Assembly (NCBI RefSeq): GCF_028476545.1
Contig: NW_026732674.1
Location: 124,001-188,000 of the forward strand
DNA from: Physella acuta
Taxonomy: Eukaryota; Mollusca; Gastropoda; Physidae
DNA: 64,000 nt
Direction of reading: 5' to 3'
In this document: positions 14,751 through 50,190 of the stretch, piece by piece
Numbering within the stretch: position 1 is the first letter of the stretch
Layout of the letters: every line of letters begins with the position of its first letter
Notes under the pieces: generated by a model
The model's input: the letters and a program-made list of their open reading frames with translations, nothing else
Databases searched by the model: none
Told to the model about the DNA's origin: nothing
Translations under genes and position numbers: made by a program

Positions 14751-17572
14751 TATTTAAATCTACCAAAATCTTGTTAAAAAATTTGGAGTAAGAAAGCAGT
14801 GTGTCTTTAGGTGATGTGCAGGAAATTGGTTTTCAGGTTAGATAATTAGTTAGAAGCTTTAAAAAATGTTTTGTCAGACCAATCACACAAAGAACAAGAG
14901 GAATTGGGATTCCATTTCAAATGCTGAAGTGCATATAGTTGGTTTATGAGAGTTGGCCACACTTAAAACCTGCCCATTTAGACCAAACTTGTATTGTCAG
15001 AAACTTGTGAATTGGAAAACATGGCAGTACAAAGCTTTACATATTGTGAGCAAGTTCTTTGTTAACAGGACATACACCTTGGAATTTGACCTTGAGCTGT
15101 AGAGGGTAGATTACATAACATGAGCATGATTCTGTTCCAATAATTGAAAGCTCTGCATAAATGGGTTGTTGCTTTAAAACAAGGCATTAAATATGTAATC
15201 TAATTTTTATACTTATTAAAAAAAACTATTGTAGTCCACAGATCTGTAACAATGCAAGTTACTGCAATCAAAAGCTGGGTATTACTTCTTTCAAGTGTAT
15301 GGAGGGGTAGGGGAAGGCAATGAGTCTGTTTTATTATATCTAGGAGTGATGACAACTTAGAAAATTAATTTGTATTATCACTATTAGTAAACCACCAATA
15401 TGATCCTGATCCCTCTGACTTCAAATGGAAATCAAAATAAATAAATAGTATTTCAGTAGTTATTGAATGTAGGAATAATGGGAGTTTAGAAAAATGTTCA
15501 CACACTAAAAAAATTGTTTTCTGTTCTAATCTTATCATGCTTTCTCTAAAATATCAGAACTACACCATTTTTCAAATCAGAATGACAATATTTAAATAGA
15601 AATGACAAACCTCAACAGAAATAGATTCAACACCCTCCCTTTTTGTATTTAAAACCGCTAATCTTATTTTAGGTCACTTTGTCACTACCATGCCATTTTG
15701 AAAAAAAAATTTTTTAGTTATTTAATTTAATTTTAATATCTTTTCTTTTATGGTCAAGCTTTTTTAACACCTAGGTGATATTGACAGCTGTATTGTGATT
15801 AGTAAGACAAGACTTTTTTTTTCTAAATTATAAGTGACCATTACAGTTAGCAGAGTAGAAACTTTTTTTTATTATGTCAGCTGTAGAGTTATGTCACATG
15901 ATTAAAATACATTTTAAACTGTCTAGTAGGTCCAGAATAGGCACTGACCCTTCTCTAAGAAATGTCAGGTGTGAGATGGTTTTATACAAAGCTTATGTTT
16001 AGTATTACTACCCCACACTGCATTCAAGCATGTAAATCTGAAGAACAGAGAAGAATGAATAACACTGTTTATTAGACTGTGCTTATATACATGATTATTG
16101 TTACATGACCAGACAACACATATTTACACTTAGGAAATGCTCGAGTCATATGGAATGTGTACACATTGCTTTGAAGAAAGAAATACTAGTTTTAAATGAT
16201 AAAGATGTTAATAATCTTGATACCTCGTTAAGTGTAAACACTCCAGTAATATCATAAATAAAACTAAATTCAGAAAACAGGTTTATTTCTACACGTTGAC
16301 TTATTTTGACCGGCCAAGTAATTGGTGGCTTTAGCAATGAAGTTAACTCTCAATTTTAATATTAAAATACCTACAGATTAAAAAAAAGTAATCCTGTACT
16401 AGCTACCCAAAACATAAATAACGGGATGAGATAGTTTGAAATTTGAATAATCTCAGTTAAAAATAAAAAAAAAAGAGATTAAATTCATTCCTATGTTATG
16501 TGAAAACCAATCCTAAGAGGTATCACACATAATTATTGTACAAATAAAAATGTAAACAATAATAGATGTCTAATTAATGAATTTCAACACATTTTCTAAT
16601 TTAATATAAAAAAAGCCTCTTTGTGATGTTTGATTAAATGTGTTAAGTAATATTTTGGTCATCTTATCTCTATCGCAGTAATAACATTTGTTTTTTTTTA
16701 CATAAACGCTAATTAAAAATAAATAACATAAACATAAGATACTAATTACAAACATGTTCAAATAGACATGGAGATAAATTAAGTTTCAACAATTTAAAAT
16801 TTACAAATTAAAAATTACCTTGAAGTGAGGTCTTGAAAAATGTATGGCACAAATATTTATGGAACAAATATTACCCTTAAAATTTAGAATTTCAAAAGGG
16901 ATTTATATTCCACATATAGCTGGGCCTCTATTTTTGGACTAGAAACTTTGTAAAATAAGAAATGATACTGTTATCACCATACAAAACTACTTAACATCAA
17001 TATTTTCCTCATATGTGTCGAGTGCTAACAAAACAATTTGGATCACAGCAATAAAAAAAACTGGATAATTGTCACTTAATTATCTCTTGAGGTCAGACAT
17101 AAATGTTATTTTTAAACACTATACATTTGTAATTACAAGTACACACACTTGATTGACTTTATAAACATAAGAGCTACATCTCTGAGTTATGATTTATAAA
17201 TGTTCTGATTAAGACTAGTGTTACTTTAATTAGTGTACAAACTGCCTTGTAATAAGAGGCTAATCATTACTAATCAATAATTAATTATTACCAAGTTGAC
17301 TTTTACCTTAGATACTATAATAAGAATGATAAATTCAGTATACCTTTTTGTGTATTTGTTAAATGTCACCATTTGTTGCATACATTTAAAAAAAATTATT
17401 TTGTATTAAAACATTTAATCTTTCAGAATATTTGTACTTTTTGGGATTAGTGTGCTTCATTAATATCTTCTAGGCCTGTTAGCACAAATATTTTGTAGTT
17501 ACTAATGATGGTGAACTGGTATAGCTGTGTGTTTTAAAGAATAGCTCTGTGGTTATTTCATGTTAGTGTTAC

Positions 17573-17731
17573 ACAGCATTTACACTTGCGACGTGTATAC
17601 TATACATGTCTAGAAAAAACTTGCAAAAAGCAAGTATCAATATTCTTTGAAAAAAATATTTTTTAAAAATTACATTAACTTGTTTTGAGTTCTTTCTAGA
17701 CATGTATTGTATACTAGTGTAAAAGCTGTAT
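17573..17731. repeat. Foldback (inverted repeat) sequence
   Basis: The left arm GTATACTATACATGTCTAG followed by AAAAAACT pairs with a right arm that reads AGTTCTTTCTAGACATG, TATTGTATAC. The match extends outwards through CAGCATTTACAC on the left and GTGTAAAAGCTG on the right. Arms are about 50 bp with a spacer near 60 bp. It could be a tiny MITE or an RNA hairpin in the SHANK 3'UTR. Confidence 0.7.
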
Positions 17732-19124
17732 TAGTGTTAGTGTGTAGTAGGTACAAGGTTACATATGGTACATCTTTATCACATATAGTTGAATATTATA
17801 ATCTCATTTCATTACAATAAATCATACAAAAATATATCATTCTTTTAAGTTGCAGAAATAAATATTACAAGGCAAGTAGGAAGTAGAGCATTTTAAAAGA
17901 ATGAACTTAAAAGAAAAAACACACTATTTAACCTATTTTTTTTAAAGTGTTGGAATATACAATGTTTTTAAAAAAAATTCCCACAGTTAAAAAATAGGGG
18001 AAACTGGAATGATTGTGTACATAAAGGCAACATTTTTCTAAGAGACAAGAAGTAAAAAGGCAAAAAATAAATCAACCAGTGTTATCTTAAGTAAAAAAAA
18101 AAAGTCAAGTACCCTTTCAGACCTGGTGGTCTATGGAACAGATGAAGTAGAGTTCACCTGTTCTATAACCATAGCATACAAAGAGCTGTGGGGGTCAGCC
18201 CAATTTTCAGGCCTGGACTGTTTGGACAAAAAAAAATGAAATTCAAGTTGGCCAACAATACATGCCCTTGACTATGTTGACAATGCAGTCACATAGTCAA
18301 GGATATTTTTCAGAAGGTGATTTTCTGTATACTGATGCAGGAGTAAAAAAAAAAAACAGATCCATTTACTGGCTGCTGACCCACAACAGGCTATCCATTT
18401 GTAATTCTTCAACAGTATACGTTGATGGCCCAACACATTAGTTTCACTACATGTTGTACAAATAATATTTACATGGAAAAAGATAATTGCAATGAAAACT
18501 AAACACAAAAAGAAGTATTTTTCATAGCAACTCCACTTGTATATAAGCTAATGATAAGAACCAGTAATATTTGGTTTTTACTCCCATACTGTGGCTAAAT
18601 TATTTAACGTCAATAAAATAAGTATAGGTTAAAGAACACAATAAAACACTGCTACAAAATGGTGTATAAATATGAACCGAGGATAAAATGTCAAGACAAT
18701 GACCTAAAACACACAGAAGCCTCTATTTGACATTACAGATCTTGATGGCAAGAACAAGTGGAAGCATTGTAGCAGGCAAGAACAGCCAACGCCAGTGAAA
18801 AGGTAATGCCTAGACTTTGTATCCTTGGTCATTATATAGTTTAAACTTGCTAATTCATATTTAAAAAAATCAGTGTGCATTCATTAATTCAAATTCTATG
18901 CTTGCAAGCTACACATTACAGTTACAAAAGATGGGGATATATATCAATGTTTAATTACTGTCTGCTACTTATCATAATGTATAAGACTGTGTTAAGTCAG
19001 TGTCTACTATCATCATGAATAAGATTGTGTTAAGTCAGTGCAGAGGCGTATCCAGGTTTTCGTTGTAGGGGGAGCGAAAAGAGCAAATAAAGGCGCCGAA
19101 TTTTTAGCACGTTCTATATACGTG

Positions 19125-19415
<291 letters not shown>

Positions 19416-20647
19416 CTAGCTGTTTGTCATTACTTCACTATGATGTAAAATAAATTGAAAGTAGCACTCTGGAGAAATAAGAAAAAACACACAATGTAGG
19501 CTGACAAAACAAAACTTTTATCAATCTAAACACACAAAAAAAAAATATATATATATACACACACTACAACCAAAGCAATGAACGTTTCACAATCTGTTTA
19601 GTAATTCTTGTAAAAAAAATTTCTTACATAATAATTCCTGGGAAATTATTTATGACAAGTGAATTAGGGGAAATAATCACTCTCTTAATATAAATATGTA
19701 TATAAATATGTATATATCTACACATTTAATTAGAAATGTCAAAACAAATAATTACTTTAGCAATGTAATGAAATTGTGTAACACTATTCGTGTTTACAAA
19801 ATGTTTTTGTCTGTAATCAGAATTTAATATATCGTCATCATAAATGCTGAAGTATTACAGCATAATGAAAGTTTTCAAAATCAGAGTTGGTATAAAACCA
19901 CGCTTTTAGTTATGATAGAAAATATTCGGAATAACAGCCTACATTTAACTAAATGTCGGTCTTTTAGTTCATATCATATATTTTAATTAACTACTGCTTC
20001 TTTGTGTTCTTTAGAGAACCATTTTTAACATAGTATGGGTTAGATCACTGTATTGATCACACACCTTTTTACTGGTAATTGCAAAAACAATATTCACAGA
20101 GTTTTACGTTTCAAAAGCTAATTTTCTGGCGGCATGGTACTTTGGCACATCATTACGCGTTTTTCTACATGTACTTAACAGATCAGTTCGGGGTGGGTTT
20201 GGGGGGGGGGGGGGGTTCAACTTCATTCACCACTATCCGTTCACTTTAGGTCAATTAACCAACCCAGTGTATACCTAGGTGTGACATTAATATCGCTCTA
20301 CACAATTGTGGTGGTGAGGTGTGTGTGTGTGGGGGGGGGGGGGTTAGATAACCAACTCAGAGTGAACATAGCGTCAGTTTTTAGATGACTGTTCTAAACA
20401 TACATATATATTACACAGATATATATTACAGAAATATATATTACAGAAATAGATTTAAATAAGTAGCAGTGGTATTATGACAATATTTTTTTTTACAGAG
20501 GGGTCCATGGGGGAGGGGGGGTTGTAACTGTTTCATATAATTTGTAATCGTAATCACTATCGCCCAAACTGTAAGAATACTACTACTTCATCGTGATGAT
20601 GTTGTTCTCTTCTTCTTCTTCTTCGTTCTTAATTATTAGTAATGAAG

Positions 20648-20739
20648 GGGATCGAGATTTATCTGCCAGTGGGTTTTGAACTCGAGACTTTGTTCGAATT
20701 TATCAACCATGAGCTTTTTTGCCGACTCGACCACGCCAC
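20648..20739 (-). mobile_element. tRNA-derived SINE head (second, partial copy)
   Basis: On the minus strand an A-box-like GTGGTCGAGTCGGCAAA is followed about 45 bases later by a B-box-like GAGTTCAAAACCC. It lies in the same orientation as the better copy at 20838-21003 and is followed by an (AAG)n-rich tail near 20610-20630. It is not a functional tRNA; the arms do not pair. Confidence 0.6.
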
Positions 20740-20837
20740 CAACACAATTAAGCGTTACGTGTCAACTGGTTATGCGCCATTGAGGCCATTGACTCCGATT
20801 TCAGCCTGCTTTTCTTTTTGGATTTGCTTCCATAGCC

Positions 20838-21003
20838 TTTGTCCAACCAAGAACAAACTACAAGGCAGCAGTTGTTTAATTTTGGAGTTGTCTCTCCTAG
20901 AAGAGTGTCTGTCCCCAGCTAACGAGCCTTATCTGCCCGAGGGTTCGAACTCGAGACTTTTCGGTTTAGCAACCATGAGCTTTACCGACTCGACCACGTC
21001 CCC
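20838..21003 (-). mobile_element. tRNA-derived SINE with 3' conserved domain
   Basis: Minus-strand order: GTGGTCGAGTCGGTAA (A box), GAGTTCGAACCCTC (B box), then about 90 bases that match the copy at 25877-26032, including CCTTG-AGTTTGTTCTTGG and GGACAAA. The tRNA part is Ser/Leu-like but cannot form an acceptor stem. It is nested in the hAT-like element 19041-21559 and creates a spurious 138-codon frame on the plus strand. Confidence 0.7.
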
Positions 21004-22095
21004 TATGACGTTGTTGACCTTGTCAAAATTTCCCCACCACTACGCAGTTTGCTCATAAGTAAATTTAAATAGAGGTGCCACATCAGTTGTATTTTCTGTA
21101 TTGTAATTTAAAAAAAATTAATCACACGATTCAAACTGTATGTATAAAGTAATTATGTGTGAAGTTTTATGTATAACATTTTCTGATTCAATTATTCGTA
21201 AGCAAATACATTATACAGTTGCCTTAAACTTAACACCCCTCTTGCCAAGTGGTACTATCGTAGAGATTTTCTAAGCATTGCAATGCATCGTAATGGTTAT
21301 TTTTAGAATGGCAAACTGATGCAGCTGTTAATACGTGTTGTAAACGTAGACACTACTAGACTAGTACAATAATGCTTAATTGCTGCATGAAAAGAAATCT
21401 TGTGATTTACATAGATGTTTCGACCAAAAATATTTGTTTTAACAAATATCATTGTTTAAAACTTTGAGTTTAAAAAGTTTCCAAAAAGGCGCCACTTTGC
21501 TGAAAATGACCCGAGGGGGAGCGGCCGCTCCCCCTGCTCCCCCCCTGCGTACGCTACTGAGTCAGTGTCTCTTAATCATTCTCCTGAGGTCAGTATTACT
21601 ACAGTTTACCACGTGTAAAGACAAATATCTCAGAGCTTAAATTGCATGAGGTAAATACAAACCTAAAAGGGTTAAAAGTGGACAAATGTACACCCAGAAA
21701 ATGTATATTTACAATTTTAAAGCATAATTTTTTTTTAAAACAAACAGTATAACATGTTGGTTGACCAACACTTTTTTAAACAGACAGTATGCCATGTCTG
21801 CCAGTGTACATGTAGACAAACAGTAGAGTGTGTTTGAAGTTAAGTTTGTTCAGCTCTGTTGTGCATAGGCTGGTGACAGCACAGAGGGACACAGTTGCCT
21901 CAAACCCTGACAACTGCCCATTTTTGGAGTTTTGAAAACAAAGAGAAATAAATAAACCACAATTTTCTTGAATACAATGTTTTAACACTGTCAGTAGGAT
22001 CACAAGATGCTCACCTGTACGTGGTGCAACATAAACAGTTGATGGGTATGATTCAATCACATAATCATTGTCAAAAGGTCTTTAAGTATGTTGAT

Positions 22096-45427
<23,332 letters not shown>

Positions 45428-45989
45428 GATGGTAGGTGTGTCAGCACCAGTGTCCAGAGATAAATCTTTTGTTCATTTTGTCACACCAAGTTTTGATTCA
45501 CAGCCCAATGTCTTTAAAAGCCAGAATGCTTCTGACTAATCAGTTTTTGTTACGACTCCTTGTCATATGTAGGTTTTTTTCTTGTCACATAGAACACTGA
45601 GCTTACATATTACAGTGGCACATGGACAAGTCTAAATTGGGGTGTGGGGGGGGGAGGTGTATGGATAATGTGGGCTTCAACGTTAATAGTCAATGAGATC
45701 TGAGGTGTAGGGACACAGAGCTGGGGTATATGGAAATGGAATAGGGGTTGTATGTGCCTACAAACAGGGGGATGTGGGGTGGATACAGATACAATGTAAT
45801 TTAATCTGTTGATTAAAGAAAAATGCGGCCCCCACACCAAGATAAGATAGATGACTAAGTTTGAATTTGGTGCAAACAGTCTGATATATCCACAGGTAAA
45901 CAAACCCAGTCCGTGACCTCAGCTGATTGTGGGTTACCTGGAAGTAAAAATGGTATTGTTATTGCAAATAGAATGTATTATTGTTGTTA

Positions 45990-47157
45990 CAGGTAGCTTG
46001 TATGTTTGTTGTTGTTACAGGTAGCTTGTATGGTTGTTGTTGTTACAGGTAGATTGTATGGTTGTTGTTGTCACAGGTAGCTTGTATGGTTGTTGTTGTT
46101 ACAGGTAGCTTGCATGGTTGTTGTTGTTACAGGTAGATTGTATGGTTGTTGTTGTTACAGGTAGCTTGTATGGTTGTTGTTGTTACAGGTAGCTTGTATG
46201 GTTGTTGTTGTTGTCACAGGTAGTTTGTATGGTTGTTGTTGTTACAGGTAGCTTGCATGGTTGTTGTTACATGTAGCTTGTATGGTTGTTGTTGTTACAG
46301 GTAGCTTGTATGGTTGTTGTTGTCACAGGTAGCTTGTATGGTTGTTGTTGTTACAGGTAGCTTGCATGGTTGTTGTTACATGTAGCTTGTATGGTTGTTG
46401 TTGTTACAGGTAGATTGTATGGTTGTTGTTGTCACAGGTAGATTGTATGGTTGTTGTTGTTGTCACAGGTAGTTTGTATGGTTGTTGTTGTTACAGGTAG
46501 CTTGCATGGTTTTTGTTACATGTAGCTTGTATGGTTGTTGTTGTTACAGGTAGCTTGTATGGTTGTTGTTGTCACAGGTAGCTTGTATGGTTGTTGTTGT
46601 TACAGGTAGCTTGCATGGTTGTTGTTACATGTAGCTTGTATGGTTGTTGTTGTTACAGGTAGATTGTATGGTTGTTGTTGTTACAGGTAGCTTATATGGT
46701 TGTTGTTGTTGTTACAGGTAGCTTGTATGGTTGTTGTTGTTACAGGTAGCTTGTATGGTTGTTGTTGTTACAGGTAGATTGTATGGTTGTTGTTGTTACA
46801 GGTAGCTTGCATGGTTGTTGTTACATGTAGCTTGTATGGTTGTTGTTGTTACAGGTAGATTGTATGGTTGTTGTTGTTACAGGTAGCTTACATGGTTGTT
46901 GTTGTTGTTACAGGTAGCTTGTATGGTTGTTGTTGTTACAGGTAGCTTGTATGGTTGTTGTTGTTACAGGTAGCTTGTATGGTTGTTGTTACAGGTAGCT
47001 TGTATGGTTGTTGTTGTTACAGGTAGCTTGTATGGTTGTTGTTACAGGTAGCTTGTATGGTTGTTGTTGTTACAGGTAGCTTGTATGGTTGTTGTTACAG
47101 GTAGCTTGTATGGTTGTTGTTGTTACAGGTAGCTTGTATGGTTGTTGTTACAGGTAG
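45990..47157. repeat. Minisatellite, unit about 27 bp (CAGGTAGCTTGTATGGTTG)
   Basis: About 43 units of ACAGGTAGCTTGTATGG followed by two to four TTG triplets. Variants (AGATTG, AGCTTGCATGG, TTACATGTAG) recur in blocks, for example near 46200-46260 and 46440-46500, which shows higher-order copying. On the plus strand each unit resembles a 3' splice site (TTGTTGTTACAG/GT), but no plus-strand gene is present. Confidence 0.95.
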
Positions 47158-47547
47158 CTGTAGATACTATATAAAGAAAATCTGTTTTTATACCTAACTA
47201 AAACCAGAAAACCCCAGCACTGCGGTAGGTTTAGAGGAGTGTATGGGATCAATAATTGGAAGAGGAAGGAAAAGAGGTCTATTAAAAAATAAAACAACAC
47301 ACTGAGTTAATTAAAAGTAATTGTGTGAGTGGACTATAATTAAATCTTATGCACTTGGCAGAATAATCCATCAAATAATTGATTTTAAAAATATAACTAT
47401 CGATCAATCTTAGCTTTGCACCTTAAGCTCCAGCTGTTAGTGGCTTCCCCCCGCCCCTAGTGGTTGAGTTATGCTGATTTTAAACAGTCTGGTATAGTTA
47501 TTTAAATCAAATGCATTTCTAAGTGTAAAGATTAGATACTTATAACA

Positions 47548-49775
47548 GGCTGATTGGCAGGTTAGAACATGTTGGTGGCAGGTTAGGACATGGTGGTGGC
47601 AGGTTAGGACATGGTGGTGGTGGCAGGTTAGGACATGATGGTGGCAGGTTAGGACATGGTGGTGGCAGGTTAGGACATGGTGGTGGTGGCAGGTTAGGAT
47701 ATGATGGTGGCAGGTTAGGACATGATGGCGGCAGGTTAGGACATGGTGGTGGTGGCAGGTTAGGACATGGTGGCAGGTTAGGACATGTTGGTGGCAGGTT
47801 AGGACATGGTGGTGGTGGCAGGTTAGGATATGATGGTGGCAGGTTAGGACATGATGGCGTCAGGTTAGGACATGGTGGTGGTGGCAGGTTAGGACATGGT
47901 GGCAGGTTAGGACATGTTGGTGGCAGGTTAGGACATGGTGGTGGCAGGTTAGGACATGATGGTGGCAGGTTAGGACATGGTGGTGGTGGCAGGTTAGGAC
48001 ATGTTGGTGGCAGGTTAGGACATGGTGGTGGTGGCAGGTTAGGACATGTTGGTTGCAGGTTAGGACATGGTGGTGGCAGGTTAGGACATGATGGCGGCAG
48101 GTTAGGACATGATGTTGGTGGCAGGTTAGGACATGGTGGTGGTGGCAGGTTAGGACATGATGGTGGCAGGTTAGGACATGATGGCGGCAGGTTAGGACAT
48201 GGTGGTGGCAGGTTAGGACATGTTGGTGGCAGGTTAGACATGATGGTGGCAGGTTAGGACATGTTGGTTGCAGGTTAGGACATGGTGGTGGTGGCAGGTT
48301 AGGACATGTTGGTTGCAGGTTAGGACATGGTGGTGGCAGGTTAGGACATGATGGCGGAAGGTTAGGACATGATGTTGGTGGCAGGTTAGGACATGGTGGT
48401 GGTGGCAGGTTAGGACATGATGGTGGCAGGTTAGGACATGATGGCGGCAGGTTAGGACATGGTGGTGGCAGGTTAGACATGATGGTGGCAGGTTAGGACA
48501 TGTTGGTTGCAGGTTAGGACATGTTGGTGGCAGGTTAGGACATGATGTTGGTGGCAGGTTAGGACATGATGTTGGTGGCAGGTTAGGACATGTTAGTGGC
48601 AGGTGAGGACATGATGGTGGCAGGTTAGGACATGGTGGTGGTGGCAGGTTAGGACATGGTGGCAGGTTAGAATATGATGTTGGTGGCAGGTTAGGACATG
48701 ATGGTGGCAGGTTAGGACATGTTGGTGGAAGGTTAGGACATGTTGGTTGCAGGTTAGGACATGATGGTGGCAGGTTAGGACATGGTGGTGGTGGCAGGTT
48801 AGGACATGTTGGTGGCAGGTTAGGACATGTTGGTGGCAGGTTAGGACATGATGGTGGCAGGTTAGGACATGGTGGTGGTGGCAGGTTAGGACATGTTGGT
48901 GGCAGGTTAGGACATGGTGGTGGTGGCAGGTTAGGACATGGTGGTGGCAGGTTAGGACATGGTGGTGGTGGCAGGTTAGGACATGATGGTGGCAGGTTAG
49001 GACATGTTGGTGGCAGGTTAGGACATGTTGGTGGCAGGTTAGGACATGGTGGTGGTGGCAGGTTAGGACATGATGGTGGCAGGTTAGGACATGATGGTGG
49101 CAGGTTAGAACATGTTAGTGGTGGCAGGTTAGGATATGATGGTGGCAGGTTAGGACATGTTGGTGGCAGGTTAGACATGATGGCGGCAGGTTAGGACATG
49201 GTGGTGGCAGGTTAGGACATGGTGTAGGTGGCAGGTTAGGACATGATGATGGCAGGTTAGGACATGGTGGTGGTGGCAGGTTAGGACATGGTGGTGGCAG
49301 GTTAGGACATGATGGTGGCAGGTTAGGACATGTTGGTGGCAGGTTAGGACATGTTGGTGGCAGGTTAGGACATGGTGGTGGTGGCAGGTTAGGACATGAT
49401 GGTGGCAGGTTAGGACATGATGGCGGCAGGTTAGGACATGATGTTGGTGGCAGGTTAGAACATGTTAGTGGTGGCAGGTTAGGATATGATGGTGGCAGGT
49501 TAGGACATGTTGGTGGCAGGTTAGACATGATGGCGGCAGGTTAGGACATGGTGGTGGCAGGTTAGGACATGGTGTAGGTGGCAGGTTAGGACATGATGAT
49601 GGCAGGTTAGGACATGGTGGTGGCAGGTTAGGACATGGTGTAGGTGGCAGGTTAGGACATGATGATGGCAGGTTAGGACATGTTGGTGGCAGGTTAGGAC
49701 ATGTTGGTGGTGGCAGGTTAGGACATGATGTTGGCAGGTTAGGACGTGATGGTGGCAGGTTAGGACATGATGTGA
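47548..49775. repeat. Minisatellite of 21/24-bp units (GGTTAGGACATGNTGGTGGCA)
   Basis: About 100 units of AGGTTAGGACATG followed by (A/G/T)TGGTGGC, with one or two extra GGT triplets in many. Because units are 21 or 24 bp, all frames stay open for long stretches; the minus strand would read CPNLPPS and CPNLPPPP. Single-base losses (GGTTAGACATG) at about 48235, 48475, 49170 and 49520 break the frame. Blocks of about 150 bp recur (near 49105 and 49456; near 48235 and 48475), showing higher-order duplication. Confidence 0.93.
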
Positions 49776-49917
49776 ACCAACGCTGCAAGTAATGTTTGAC
49801 CAACAAAATATCTACAACAACAGAAACGTCCACAGTAACAACGGGACATCGTGCTAGAGCTCGCTATGTGGCTTATGGCTTCAGGTGGTGGAGAGTGCAA
49901 GTTGGTTTGGTACAGCT

Positions 49918-50190
49918 TTGCTGATTTAGCTTAAACTGTTGCTGATTTAGCTTAAATTGTTGTTGATTTAGCTTAAACTGTTGCTGATTTAGCTTAAATT
50001 GTTGCTGATTTAGCTTAAACTGTTGCTGATTTAGCTTAAATTGTTGTTGATTTAGCTTAAACTGTTGCTGATTAACTTAAACTGTTGCTGATTTAGCTTA
50101 AACTGTTGCTGACTTCGCTTAAATCGTTGAAAATTTAGCTTAAATTGATGCTGATATTAGCTTAAATCGATGCTGATATTGGCTTAATTT
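49918..50190. repeat. 21-bp tandem repeat (TTGCTGATTTAGCTTAAACTG)
   Basis: About 12 units, well conserved until 50110 and then diverged (TCGTTGAAAATTTAGC, GATATTAGC). It follows the larger minisatellite after about 140 bp of unique sequence. Confidence 0.92.

Noticed and set aside
20838-21003. True tRNA-Ser or tRNA-Leu gene on the minus strand
   Set aside because: A and B boxes are present, but the acceptor and T arms do not pair, and a SINE body shared with another copy follows.
20642-21058. 138-codon plus-strand frame in the hAT-like element
   Set aside because: It runs antisense through two tRNA-derived SINE heads and has no protein family features.
47548-49775. Interstitial telomeric repeat, because units contain GGTTAGGA
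   Set aside because: The unit is 21-24 bp with a single GGTTAGGA; there is no run of TTAGGG hexamers.
47540-49833. Long minus-strand frames reading CPNLPP repeats (up to 314 codons)
   Set aside because: They arise because the minisatellite units are multiples of three, so other frames are open too. They overlap each other, are broken where single bases are lost, and lack a signal peptide, splice context or non-repeat domain.
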